Shown here piece by piece: positions 35,014 to 43,729 of a stretch of 64,000 nt of DNA; within the stretch, counting starts at the first letter, position 1; every line of letters starts with the position of its first letter. The stretch is from Actinomadura sp. K4S16 (lineage in GTDB: Bacteria > Actinomycetota > Actinomycetes > Streptosporangiales > Streptosporangiaceae). A program made the translations under genes and the position numbers. The stretch spans positions 1 to 64,000 of the forward strand of contig NZ_BDDE01000015.1 of NCBI RefSeq assembly GCF_008327685.1, read 5' to 3'. The notes beneath the pieces were generated by a model. That model was not told where the DNA came from and searched no databases. It saw nothing but the letters and a program-made list of their open reading frames with translations.

Positions 35014-35019
35014 TAGGGT
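35014..35019 (+). promoter_or_regulatory. -10 box of the CysRS-like gene
   Basis: TAGGGT ends seven bases before the ATG at 35027. The only purine-rich stretch (GGGAGG) is too close to the ATG to act as a ribosome-binding site, so a leaderless start is likely. Confidence 0.5.
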
Positions 35020-35026
35020 GGGAGGC

Positions 35027-35695
35027 ATGCTGCGGTTGTACGACCATCGAACGGGGCGGGCGGAGGCGCTGCCCGCAGGGCGCGGGCTGCGCGTCCAGGT
35101 GGTGGACTCCTCGGACGGGCCGGACGGCGGGTACCGCCGCGCGGTCGTCGCCGACCTGCTGCGGCGGGTCGCCGAGCGGGCCGGGCGCCGCGTCCGGGTC
35201 GTGAGCACCCCCAGTACCGCGAGCGGGTTGGACGACTACAACGTCCAGCCGTTCGAGGTGCTGGAGGACGTGCTCCCGGACGCCGACGTCTACGTGACCG
35301 GCAGGGCCGACATGGACGCGTTGTGCCTGGTCGTGCCGCAGGAGACCGGGTCCGCTCCAGACCGGTTGACCGCGCGCCTGGCGATGCTGGAAGTCCCCTA
35401 CAAGGAGCCCCTGGAGCTGTCCGGGGAGAGGGTGGCGGCGTCCACCGAGCGGCTGGACGCCTGGCGCGGCAAGGTCGCCGAGTGGGCGACGTCCCCGGGG
35501 CGTCCGATGAGCCGCGAGTACGCGGACGAGGCCATGGCCGCGCTCGCCGACGACCTCGACGGCCCCGCCGCGCTGGCCGTCCTCGACCGGCTAGCCGCCG
35601 ACCGGGACGTCCCGCCGGGCGCGAAGCTGGAGACGTTCATCCACCTCGACCTGGTGTTGGCGCTCGGGCTGGTCTCCGCGATCGGCCAGGCCTGA
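35027..35695 (+). CDS. cysteinyl-tRNA-synthetase-like protein lacking catalytic motifs
   Basis: A 222-aa protein. Its first 75 residues follow the pattern of the CysRS/MshC N-terminus: LRLYDHRTGRAEALP in place of LYDTLTRR.., a strand at the position of YVCGPTVYD, and AVVADLLRRVAERAGRRVRV in place of the VVFDVLRRYL.. helix. The HIGH motif is replaced by a DGGY region, and the zinc Cys, KMSKS and most of the Rossmann core are absent. The C-terminal half (DDLDGPAALAVLDRLAADRD) resembles the DALR-type helical domain. An aminoacylation-inactive derivative is inferred; its role is unknown. Confidence 0.6.
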   Translation: MLRLYDHRTGRAEALPAGRGLRVQVVDSSDGPDGGYRRAVVADLLRRVAERAGRRVRVVSTPSTASGLDDYNVQPFEVLEDVLPDADVYVTGRADMDALCLVVPQETGSAPDRLTARLAMLEVPYKEPLELSGERVAASTERLDAWRGKVAEWATSPGRPMSREYADEAMAALADDLDGPAALAVLDRLAADRDVPPGAKLETFIHLDLVLALGLVSAIGQA

Positions 35696-35713
35696 CCCTG
35701 GCCCCGGTCCCGC

Positions 35714-37621
35714 TCAGCCGTTCGGGACCTCGATCATGCTGCCGTCGGCGAGCAGGTCGGCGACCGATCTCCTGAACACGTGCGCCGTCCCGCCGCCCGG
35801 CTGGCCGAACCACGGGATCGCCGTCCCGGTCAGGGCCTCCATGGGGCGCTGCAACCGGTAGACGCGGTACGGGCGGTCGCGCCACTCGGGCGGCAGCGAC
35901 CGCTGCGGATACGGCGTGCGGGCCGCGTACGTCACGTTCCCGTCCGAGCCGCCGTAGCGGTCCACTTCCGTCCCGGCGGCCAGTTCCATGACGTGGCGGT
36001 CGCGCAGGAGCGACAGCGGCGGCTCGCCCTTGAGCGGCTCGAACGGCCCGTCCTTGACGGTGTGGCGCGGGTCGAGCAGGAGCCGTCCGAGCAGGTGCGC
36101 GGACGCCTGCTCGGCGTCGTCGAAGACGACCTCCTTGCGGCGCTCGCCGTCCCGCATCTGGAACACCGACCAGCGGCCCGGCTCCGACGTCAGGCACCAG
36201 ACGCCCTCGGCCGTGTCGTCGACGCGGTAGGCGGCGCGGTCGACGCGGAGCTGGTCGAGCCGGTGCTGGAGCCTCTCCGCCCAGCCGGGGCCCGCCTCGG
36301 TCCGGACGCGTTCGGGTGCGGCGCGTCCGGTGACTGAGGCGTTCGCGGCGTCCATGGTGTCGTCGTCCACCGCCGGGACGCGGAAGCCGTTGGCCCTGAT
36401 GTGCGCGACGAGATCGGGCTCCGGCGGGACGCCGTGCTCGCTCAGGTAGTAGGCCACCGCGCCCGACCACACCCACGTCCCGTCGGTGTGGAAGGTCAGC
36501 GGCACCACCGTGCCGCGCGACGGTTCGAGCCGGTCGGGGGCGTTGGAGCGGGCGGCCATGACGGTCGGGGCCTGCCGCAGGTACTCGGCGACGCGGCCGG
36601 CCTCGTCCGGCGGGACGGGCGGGCGCGACACGGCGGGACGGCTCCCGTCCGGTCCCGCGTGGTCGAAGATCCTGGCCCTGCGCAGCCCGGAGCGCGGCCG
36701 GGGCGGCGGCGTGTCGGCCACGGTCACGGGCCGGGGGCGCGGCCCGAGCCGCCGCGTCATCCATTCCGGGACGTCCTCGCGCGGGAACCGCTCCAGCTCG
36801 CGCCGGACGTCGTCGGCGGACGGCTCCTTCTCCCAGCGCGGCTCGTCGTCATGGGCGAAGCTCGCGCGGCAGCGCACGCCCCCGTCCTCGTACAGGACCT
36901 CGAAGTCGATCCGGAACCAGGTGGAGCCCTGGAACGCGTGCGTCCCGGCGCGGAGCCGGTCGAGGAGGGCGGCGGCAGCGGCGGGCGGCGTCCAGGAGGT
37001 CCGGGCGCCGTCGCCCAGGTGGACGGTGGCGGAGGGCAGCTCCGCGTGCCCGCCGACCGCCTGGTAGTGCCCGGAGACCCGCTCCCACAGCGCCGGCGCG
37101 CGGTCGGCGACCAGGACGGCGAACTGGTTCGACAGCAGCTCCATCTGCTCGACCGGGTTCAGCGGGCCGGGATCGGGCGCGGGGCGGTCGGCGGGCTCGC
37201 GGCCCTCCAGGCGGTCGCGCAGCCAGCCCGGCCTGTTGGCGCCGTCCCTCGGCATCACGATCTGGTCGCGGCGCCAGCACTCCACCGGGATCGGCGGGTC
37301 CCACAGCGGGTCGAAGTCGTGGTTGTAGAGCGGACGCGCCGCGCCGGGTTCGATGATCATGGTCATCGAGAACCAGGTGCCCTGCTCGGACAGGTAGTGC
37401 GCGCGGCGCAGGTCCATCAGCAGGCCGGTCAGCTCCTCCGGGACGCCCTCGGCCGTCACGATCCTGCCCTCGCCCGTCAGCACCGTCAGCGCGACGTCGC
37501 TCACCGCGACAGTCGCGACGCAGTGCAGGTCGAGCCGCCGCCAGCCGGGCGGAGCCAGCCGCCGCGCGAAATCCGCGATCCGGCCCTCGTACTCCGCGAC
37601 GCGGTCGTTCTGGCCCGTCAC
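35714..37621 (-). CDS. large protein with C-terminal TNT-type NAD glycohydrolase domain
   Basis: A 635-aa protein without signal peptide. The N-terminal part (1-330) holds two related blocks that resemble the YezG/DUF600 immunity-protein fold (TWFSMTMIIEPG...YNHDFDPLW and TWFRIDFEVLYED...FAHDDEPRW). A Pro-rich linker and a middle region follow. The last 85 residues match the TNT domain (DUF4237): RYGGSDGNVTYAARTPYPQR, YRVYRL, PWFGQPGGGT (603-612) and VADLLADGSMIEV. TNT toxins hydrolyse NAD+. The position after GGGT, usually Gln, is Ala here, so activity is uncertain. The GTG at 37621 has GGAGGG upstream. Confidence 0.72.
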   Translation of the reverse strand: MTGQNDRVAEYEGRIADFARRLAPPGWRRLDLHCVATVAVSDVALTVLTGEGRIVTAEGVPEELTGLLMDLRRAHYLSEQGTWFSMTMIIEPGAARPLYNHDFDPLWDPPIPVECWRRDQIVMPRDGANRPGWLRDRLEGREPADRPAPDPGPLNPVEQMELLSNQFAVLVADRAPALWERVSGHYQAVGGHAELPSATVHLGDGARTSWTPPAAAAALLDRLRAGTHAFQGSTWFRIDFEVLYEDGGVRCRASFAHDDEPRWEKEPSADDVRRELERFPREDVPEWMTRRLGPRPRPVTVADTPPPRPRSGLRRARIFDHAGPDGSRPAVSRPPVPPDEAGRVAEYLRQAPTVMAARSNAPDRLEPSRGTVVPLTFHTDGTWVWSGAVAYYLSEHGVPPEPDLVAHIRANGFRVPAVDDDTMDAANASVTGRAAPERVRTEAGPGWAERLQHRLDQLRVDRAAYRVDDTAEGVWCLTSEPGRWSVFQMRDGERRKEVVFDDAEQASAHLLGRLLLDPRHTVKDGPFEPLKGEPPLSLLRDRHVMELAAGTEVDRYGGSDGNVTYAARTPYPQRSLPPEWRDRPYRVYRLQRPMEALTGTAIPWFGQPGGGTAHVFRRSVADLLADGSMIEVPNG

Positions 37622-37746
37622 CCCGCGTCCCTCCGTCCGGATGGCTCCTCCTTTGGCACCTGATCGGCAGGTTAACCGCACTAATCAATGTATTGCGCTC
37701 TAACCCGGGCATTCGCGACGCTCGGGGGAGGCTACTTTCGTATGTC

Positions 37747-38913
37747 GTGTCCACCGCTGCACCCGCGTCGTCCGTCCCGGCGTCCCCCGGCCCGCCGCCC
37801 CGGCGGCGCCGCCCCACCCGCCCGCTGATGTCGGCGGTCGTCACGATCACCGCGCTGCTGTGCGCGCTCGTCGGCGGCATCGGCTGGTACTTCGCCGGCG
37901 TCGCCATCGAGGTCGACCACTCCGCCGAGTACCCGCTGACCATCGAGGACGCGGGGAACGGCACCGTCACGCTCCCCCGCGAACCGGGGACGGAGCGCCC
38001 CGGCACGTGGTCCCTCGTCTGGCGGGGCGGCCGCGCCCTGCTCGGGCCCGTCGTCGGCGGAAACGACGAGCACGTGGTCCGGAAGGTGACGTCGGTCGAG
38101 GGCGCCCTGCTGAAGGACGCCCCCGCGATGATCGACCACTGGATGTACGACGGCGACCCGAAGACGGCGCTCGGGCTGCCGTTCCAGGACGTCACGTATC
38201 CGTCCGAGGTCGGGCCCATGCCGGCGTGGCTCGTCCCGGGGACGTCCTCCAAGGGCACCTGGGTCATCGGCGTCCACGGACGCAACGCCGACAAGGCCGA
38301 GACGCTCCGCGTCATGCGGACCGTCCACGCGCTGGGCATGCCGATGCTGTCCATCGCCTACCGCAACGACATCGGCGCACCGCCCTCCAAGGACCGCCAC
38401 AACCATCTGGGCGACAAGGAGTGGCACGACGTCGTCTCCGCCATGGGCTACGCACGCGCCCACGGCGCGACCGGCGTCGTCCTGTACGGGTGGTCGATGG
38501 GCGGCGCGATGGTCATGACGACGTTGCAGCGGGACCCGACGTTCGTCCGCGGGGTCGTGCTCGACTCCCCCGTCCTGGACTGGAACGCCACCCTGGACAA
38601 GCAGGCCGACGCCCGCCACCTGCCCGGCTTCATCACGGACATCGCCAAGCGCGTCCTGCAGTGGCGCATCGGCATCGACCTCACCGACTTCGACATGCGG
38701 CGGTTCGCACCCCATCTGCGGACGCCGGTCCTCATGTTCACCACCGAGGACGACGAGACCGTCGCCAACGCCCCCGCCTTCGCGTTCGCCCGCAAGGCGC
38801 CGCCGGGCACGGTCACGCACATCCCCACGCCCGGCGACCACACCGAGTCCTGGAACGTCGACCCGGCCGCCTACGAGCGTTCGCTCGTCGCGTTCCTCAA
38901 GCGGGTCGGCTGA
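37747..38913 (+). CDS. membrane-anchored alpha/beta hydrolase
   Basis: About 388 aa: a Pro/Arg-rich N-terminus, one membrane helix (MSAVVTITALLCALVGGIGW), an extracytoplasmic region, and an alpha/beta hydrolase domain (about 160-388) with nucleophile elbow GWSMGG, an acid in TEDDETV and a His in PGDHTESW. It belongs to the BAAT/BEM46-like serine hydrolases. The GTG at 37747 follows TACTTT by eight bases (leaderless); a TTG at 37693 would extend it by 18 codons. The substrate is unknown. Confidence 0.82.
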   Translation: MSTAAPASSVPASPGPPPRRRRPTRPLMSAVVTITALLCALVGGIGWYFAGVAIEVDHSAEYPLTIEDAGNGTVTLPREPGTERPGTWSLVWRGGRALLGPVVGGNDEHVVRKVTSVEGALLKDAPAMIDHWMYDGDPKTALGLPFQDVTYPSEVGPMPAWLVPGTSSKGTWVIGVHGRNADKAETLRVMRTVHALGMPMLSIAYRNDIGAPPSKDRHNHLGDKEWHDVVSAMGYARAHGATGVVLYGWSMGGAMVMTTLQRDPTFVRGVVLDSPVLDWNATLDKQADARHLPGFITDIAKRVLQWRIGIDLTDFDMRRFAPHLRTPVLMFTTEDDETVANAPAFAFARKAPPGTVTHIPTPGDHTESWNVDPAAYERSLVAFLKRVG

Positions 38914-39853
38914 CCTCCAGCAGGGTCTTGCCGACGGTGCCGCGCGACTCGATCGCCGCGTGCGCCCCGGCCGCGTCGTCGAGCGGGAAGCGCTGCCCGA
39001 TCACAGGCTTGAGCCGTCCGGCCGCCGCCTCGCGCAGCGCGCTCAGCGTGAACTCCCGCATCTCCTCAGGCGAGGCCCCGGGCCGGACGAGCGTCACGCC
39101 GCGCTCCTTGGCGTCCTCCTCGGGGATGCTCGCCCACTCCCCGCTGGCGAGCCCGAAGCTGACCATCCGACCGCCCTTCCCGAGCAGGCCGAACGCCTCG
39201 CGGGCCACGTCCCCGCCCACCCCGTCGAAGACGACGTCCACCGGGCCGGCCTTCTCCGCCCAGCCCGGCTCGCCGTAGTCGACGGCCTCGTCCGCGCCCA
39301 GCCGCAACGCCAGCTCGGTCTTCCTGGGGCCTCGGGCAGCCGCGACGACCGTCGCGCCCTGCGCCTTCGCGAGCTGGACGAGGAGCGTCCCGACCCCGCC
39401 TGCCGCCGCCTCCACAAGGACACGCTCGCCCTCGCGCGGCTGGGCCGCACGCGTCATCATCGTCGCCGTCCGCCCGTCGGCGAGCAGGGCCACCGCGTCG
39501 TCGAGGGCCAAGCCGTCCGGCACCTCGAACAGGCCCTGGGCGTCCACGACGGTCTTCTCGGCGTAGCCGCCCGTGCCGCCGGTGCTGCTGACGACCCGCC
39601 GTCCGACGAGCGCCTTGTCAACGCCCTCACCGACCGCCGTGACCACGCCGCCGACCCCGTTGCCCGGGATGACCGGCGGTTCCCACCGCACCGGCATCGG
39701 ACCGGACCCCGACCGCGTCTGCGTCTCCACGAACGTGATGTTTGCGAACTCGACCTCCACCAGCGCCTGCCCCCCGCCCGGCACCGGATCGGGCGCGTCC
39801 CCCGGGACCAGCACCTCGGGCCCGCCGAACTCCCTCAACCACACAGCACGCAT
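38897..39853 (-). CDS. zinc-type/quinone oxidoreductase (MDR family)
   Basis: A 318-aa medium-chain dehydrogenase/reductase. The GroES-like N-terminus ends near residue 120; the nucleotide-binding domain has VLVEAAAGGVGTLLVQLAKA (the AxxGxVG NADPH fingerprint) and a DYGEPGW segment. Catalytic zinc ligands are absent, so it fits the quinone oxidoreductase subgroup. It overlaps the 3' end of the hydrolase gene by 17 bases on the other strand. The substrate is not known. Confidence 0.9.
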   Translation of the reverse strand: MRAVWLREFGGPEVLVPGDAPDPVPGGGQALVEVEFANITFVETQTRSGSGPMPVRWEPPVIPGNGVGGVVTAVGEGVDKALVGRRVVSSTGGTGGYAEKTVVDAQGLFEVPDGLALDDAVALLADGRTATMMTRAAQPREGERVLVEAAAGGVGTLLVQLAKAQGATVVAAARGPRKTELALRLGADEAVDYGEPGWAEKAGPVDVVFDGVGGDVAREAFGLLGKGGRMVSFGLASGEWASIPEEDAKERGVTLVRPGASPEEMREFTLSALREAAAGRLKPVIGQRFPLDDAAGAHAAIESRGTVGKTLLEVSRPA

Positions 39854-40003
39854 ATCCGACTCCTTCCCATCAGCGCTTTCAGGAGGAGCCTGCTACCTCA
39901 AGCAAGGTCGAGGTCAAGCGGACGCAACGAATCCCTTTTCTCGCCACACGCACCTCTGTAAGCTTTCGCGCGTATTCGGCCCGTCGTTTGCTGCCGCTCA
40001 GGG

Positions 40004-40597
40004 ATGGCGATGCGCACCCGGTTGGTACGTTCCTCCCCGCTGGGGTCCCGCCGCGCCGCCTGCCTGTCGGCCGTCCTCGCCGTGTGCACGGCCGCGGGAT
40101 GCGGCTCGTCCGGCTCGTCCTCCAACGGCGAACTCTCCCCCAACGGCCGGTTCGACACCGGCGGCGCCACCCCCGCCGCGCAGGCGCCCACCGCGGTCCC
40201 GACCGAGCAGCTCTTCAAGACGGTGCTCGACCGCTACCGCGCCTACCAGGCCGCCTACAAGAAGGCCTACGAGACCAACGACCCCGCCGGCCTCTCCGAC
40301 GTCGCCATGGACCCCCTCCTCACCGAGGTCACCGACGACATCGAGGCCACCAGGGCCAAGGGCCAGATCTGGCGCTTCACGAAGACCGTGAACCCCCGCG
40401 TCTACGCCCGCTCCAAGGACGGCACGAAGATCTATCTGATCGACTGCGTCAACACCCTCGCCGGCTACCGCTTCTCCGCCAAGACTGGCAAGCGGACCGG
40501 CGGCGGGAAGGGCGGTGCCTACGTGTACCGCTACACCGTCCAGTACGACGGCGGCGCCTGGAAGGTCGCCGCCTCCGTCCGGGACGGCACATGCTGA
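40004..40597 (+). CDS. lipoprotein of unknown function
   Basis: A 197-aa protein with a lipobox signal (ACLSAVLAVCTAAGC). The mature part has a low-complexity stretch and then an NTF2-like-looking region (about 65-197) with YRAYQAAYKKAYETNDPAGL and VYRYTVQYDGGAWKVAASVR. The paired secreted protein gene follows, overlapping by seven bases if its first ATG is used. This two-gene arrangement is common in streptomycete-type genomes. The start may be the second ATG, 40010. Confidence 0.75.
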   Translation: MAMRTRLVRSSPLGSRRAACLSAVLAVCTAAGCGSSGSSSNGELSPNGRFDTGGATPAAQAPTAVPTEQLFKTVLDRYRAYQAAYKKAYETNDPAGLSDVAMDPLLTEVTDDIEATRAKGQIWRFTKTVNPRVYARSKDGTKIYLIDCVNTLAGYRFSAKTGKRTGGGKGGAYVYRYTVQYDGGAWKVAASVRDGTC

Positions 40598-40617
40598 CAT
40601 CCCCCCGAGGACACGCG

Positions 40618-41385
40618 ATGTCTCACACCCCCACCCGGCGCCGCACGGCGTCCCGCGTCACCGTGGCAACGGCCCTGCTCTCCTCCGCACTCGCGTTCCC
40701 GGCCCAGGCCCTCGCCGACGGATGCGGCGGCGCGAACAAGGGCCTCGACTGCAACCTGTCCGGCGTCACCGGCGGAGGCTCCGGCGGAGGCGGCGGGACG
40801 GGCGGAGGCTCGGGCGGCGGAGGCGGCCCGGTGGGCCCACCGCCTCCCCTGGGCCTGATCGACAACCAGGACGTGGAGAGCATCGCCGGCCCAGGCGCCG
40901 CCGCACCGCCCGCGGCCGCGCCGCCCAACACCTGGACCCTGGTGCAGCAGGCCAGAGACTCGGCCCAGCTTCCCGTGCCGACCGTCCACACGGCCCCCAA
41001 GGACAAGACCTTCGTGCGGCTGCGGACGTCCCTGTGGGTGGACGGCTTCACCGTCGTCCAGACCAAGCCGATCACGGTGGGCGCCCAGACCGTCCAGGCG
41101 ACGGCGACCCCCTCGTCCGTCACCTGGAACCTCGGCGAAGGCCAGCTCGTCTGCAACGACGCGGGCACCAAGAACGGGAAGACCTGCAACTACACCTACA
41201 AGCGCTCCTCGGCGGGCCAGCCGGGCGGCGCCTGGAAGATCACCGCCACCATCACCTGGAAGATCACCTGGAAGTGCGAGGGCGCGGACTGCGACTCCCC
41301 CGGCGGCACCCTCGAAGACCAGACCATGACCTCCCAGCCCACCCCCCTGACCGTCAGCGAAATCCAAACCAACACCGGCAACTGA
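40618..41385 (+). CDS. secreted Gly-rich protein of unknown function
   Basis: A 255-aa protein with a Sec signal peptide (VTVATALLSSALAFPAQALA, cleavage before DGCGG). A glycine tract (about 50-75) and a proline stretch lead to a beta-rich C-terminal region with paired Cys (LVCNDAGTKNGKTCNYTY and CEGADCDSPGG). The ATG at 40618 has GAGGAC upstream; an ATG at 40591 inside the previous gene would add nine residues. The last 73 bases of the gene are repeated at 44234-44306, beyond the caspase module. Confidence 0.75.
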   Translation: MSHTPTRRRTASRVTVATALLSSALAFPAQALADGCGGANKGLDCNLSGVTGGGSGGGGGTGGGSGGGGGPVGPPPPLGLIDNQDVESIAGPGAAAPPAAAPPNTWTLVQQARDSAQLPVPTVHTAPKDKTFVRLRTSLWVDGFTVVQTKPITVGAQTVQATATPSSVTWNLGEGQLVCNDAGTKNGKTCNYTYKRSSAGQPGGAWKITATITWKITWKCEGADCDSPGGTLEDQTMTSQPTPLTVSEIQTNTGN

Positions 41386-41387
41386 CC
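41315..41387 (+). repeat. direct repeat copy A (3' end of the secreted-protein gene)
   Basis: AAGACCAGACCATGACCTCC onward to the stop codon. It matches 44234-44306 at all but a few positions and two single-base gaps. Together with copy B it brackets 2.85 kb. Confidence 0.8.
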
Positions 41388-41836
41388 CGGACACGGCTTC
41401 CGCGGGACGCGCCGAACAGGCACCGGCCCGTGCACGCACGATTGACGATCATCGATGACCCGCACCCGGGAGAGGCCCACGACCGCGTCCGGCGGGACGA
41501 TCACGCTGCGGACGAGCCGGTCGGTGATGGTCTTCAACCCGGCCCTGGTGTCCCCGGTCATCATCGCGGGGGCCTCGCCGGCGGTGAGTTCGGCCAGGGG
41601 ATGGGGCCGGTCTTGGCGATCGCGCTGGTCCTGACGGTCCCGCCGGAGTCCTACTGTTCCGCCCCACAGGGTCGAGATCCTGGATGGGCGCCCATTGCGG
41701 TGCCACGCCAAGAGCGCGGTCCGCGAGGTGGATCTCTACCGGCTGGAACAGCTGAAGGCGCGGCCTCATCCTGCGGGACGACGCGGGTTACGGAACAGAC
41801 TGTTCCGCACCGCCTCGAACACCAGACCATGAACAA
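41388..41836. other. 450-bp region without a convincing gene
   Basis: Only short frames without known motifs are seen (for example EVDLYRLEQLKARP on the plus strand). It contains a 17-base palindrome (41791-41807) and a 19-base partial third copy of the flanking repeat (41814-41832). It looks like recombined debris next to the caspase gene end. Confidence 0.4.
41791..41807. promoter_or_regulatory. perfect palindrome CGGAACAG-A-CTGTTCCG
   Basis: Two 8-base arms around a central A. It has operator-like symmetry. It lies past the end of the caspase gene, so it could equally be a recombination or terminator signal. Confidence 0.35.
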
Positions 41837-42949
41837 CTACTGAGGCGCAGCAAAGCCAAGAGATTCGAGGTACTCGCGGACCTGTGCGCAATCATAGCCG
41901 CGCAGAGCGAGATCAAAATCAGGAGGTGACGCAAGCGGCATCGGGGCTGATGCCATGCATTGCCGAACATACTGATTGACCTGCCGACGATCATACCCGC
42001 GCAGAACCACGTCGATTCCAGGAATATCGTCGACGTCAGCGGAGCCCTTTTTGAAACGCTTGCCAGGTCCGACTTGCCGTGCCCTCTGTGGAGGATCGAC
42101 CCGGTAAGCAGGCAGGACCTCCGCGTCGGCATTGTGGCGAGCGACGACTCTCTGCTCCCCTTCATCCTCAGCGGATGCCAGATGCTGCGCATGGGAAGCA
42201 TTGCGAGCGAGCACGAAATTGTGAACCGTGTCGGTACCACGTTGATTGGGCCGCGGCAGTCCGCGCTGGCGAAGGCGGCGCACAAGTTGGCCGTATATGG
42301 TGTGGACGGTTAGATTCTTCGGCCCCCCGGGGATTCCTTCACGAAGCAGGTCGAGGAGTTCCTGCGTGAACGAAGTCGCCATAATGGTTTTCGGATCATA
42401 GGGTTTGACGTGTGCGGGTCCTTCGGCTGCCGCCGTGAGGGTGTAGGCACCTTCGATACTGGTGACGTCCGCAACGATTTCTGAACCGCCGAGTGCGGTG
42501 ATGGCACGCCCCGAGTAGCAGCAATCAAGAATTACGATCGCAACGCGCGCTGGACTCGTGCGAATCGCACGATCGATGTGGGTGTACTCGATCCCTGTCA
42601 GATCCGGATCGATCATGGCTGTGTCGGCCACCGTAAGAATGAGGTGACCCGTCTCGCTGATCAAACCATGCCCGACGTAATACAGCAGAAGGACATCGGT
42701 GACCGTCTCAGCCGCTCGACGAATCCGCTGGATGAGTCGGGTAGACCCCCGCGGATCAAGGAACTTGCTCACCTGACCGGGCAACCAAACCCCGCGTACC
42801 GGGTCAGTGAGTACCTGCTCCATTCCATCGACGCTGTGCACCGCCGCAGGAATATCTGCAAAGGCCGGCTCGTCGAAACGGGAGGTACCGATCAGTAAGG
42901 CGCGGGAATTTCCCAGGCCGGGCCAAGGCTCAGTCAGACTCGTCATCAC
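41837..42949 (-). CDS. caspase-family peptidase with two DivIVA-like motifs
   Basis: A 370-aa cytosolic protein. The caspase-like p20 domain (about 13-245) has RALLIGTSRF, the catalytic His in YVGHG (H94) and Cys in LDCCYSG (C144). The last 60 residues carry two copies of a motif seen at the start of DivIVA domains: VVLRGYDRRQVNQYV (314-328) and LALRGYDCAQVREYL (347-361). Its start overlaps the end of the upstream EACC1 gene, so the two form a unit of the EACC1-effector type described for prokaryotic conflict systems. Cleavage of a host target on sensing invasion is inferred, not shown. Confidence 0.82.
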   Translation of the reverse strand: MMTSLTEPWPGLGNSRALLIGTSRFDEPAFADIPAAVHSVDGMEQVLTDPVRGVWLPGQVSKFLDPRGSTRLIQRIRRAAETVTDVLLLYYVGHGLISETGHLILTVADTAMIDPDLTGIEYTHIDRAIRTSPARVAIVILDCCYSGRAITALGGSEIVADVTSIEGAYTLTAAAEGPAHVKPYDPKTIMATSFTQELLDLLREGIPGGPKNLTVHTIYGQLVRRLRQRGLPRPNQRGTDTVHNFVLARNASHAQHLASAEDEGEQRVVARHNADAEVLPAYRVDPPQRARQVGPGKRFKKGSADVDDIPGIDVVLRGYDRRQVNQYVRQCMASAPMPLASPPDFDLALRGYDCAQVREYLESLGFAAPQ

Positions 42950-43286
42950 GATTTCGCAGCAGTTCCTCGATTAGGCGGGGCGCCTCCGACGCATCGGCGG
43001 TCTCCAACTCCACAGACTCTCCCGTGGACGTGGTCAGCTTGACCTTTACCGCCGGACGTCGACTTTGCAGCCAAACCGGCAGAGACTGGGCCAGCACGGC
43101 GGCCACTCCACCCGAGCCCACCGCGACCATCAGCACCTCGAGAGCTCCACCGAGTTCTTCGGAGCCGGCGGGCCGCCGCCGGAGCCGCACGTGTCCGGCT
43201 AAGCGGCGATCGGTTCGCAACCACTGCAGCAACGCCGCCTTTTCACGGATCTCATCACCGCCTGCAAGATCGATCCGCAATTCCAC
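42930..43286 (-). CDS. EACC1-like effector-associated component
   Basis: A protein of about 118 aa: VELRIDLAGGDEIREKAALL, a basic segment, a hydrophobic centre (LEVLMVAVGSGGVAAVLAQS) and KVKLTTSTGESVELETADAS. This is the pattern of the effector-associated constant component 1 proteins that accompany peptidase or nuclease effectors in actinobacteria. The GTG at 43286 has a perfect AGGAGG nine bases upstream; a GTG 51 bases earlier (43337) is the alternative. It overlaps the caspase gene, supporting a shared job. Confidence 0.72.
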   Translation of the reverse strand: MELRIDLAGGDEIREKAALLQWLRTDRRLAGHVRLRRRPAGSEELGGALEVLMVAVGSGGVAAVLAQSLPVWLQSRRPAVKVKLTTSTGESVELETADASEAPRLIEELLRNRDDESD

Positions 43287-43729
43287 TCCAGGACGCCTCC
43301 TCTTTACGCTCCCCGCCTCGGTTGTCAGATATCCCACTATGGCTACCCTGCATACATTGTCGCAGGGAGGCCTCCCCTCGGTAGCACTTCGCCGTTATCG
43401 GTGCACCTCCGAGCAAGATTTCGGTCGGTCTCGGCACCGATGTGATCACGGCGCAGAGGACCGGGAGCGGCGGGCACGGGCCTCCCCCAGACGGTCCACC
43501 CTGCCGTTCGTGCCCGCGGATGGTGGATCTCGTCGCACCGGTATCGGTAATGGCGGCCGGTGGCACCACCGACGGCCGCGGCGTGGCGGCGCCCCCGGCC
43601 TTCCTACCTGGAAGCCGGCAAGAACCTGCCGGGTAGCCCAGGACGGCTACCGCTTCCGAGCGGCTGCGTGTCAGGGGCGTTCGATAGGTTCCGAATGGCG
43701 ACTCGGACCACGATCCAGAAGGCGGACCC
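43287..43729. other. 440-bp divergent intergenic region
   Basis: Lies between the EACC1 and DUF1877 genes and should contain both promoters. Codon bias breaks down and no frame shows recognisable motifs. No clear promoter hexamers stand out. Confidence 0.4.

Noticed and set aside
41791..41807. LexA/SOS box
   Set aside because: The arms contain GAAC and GTTC but with five bases between, not four, and no SOS gene is next to it.
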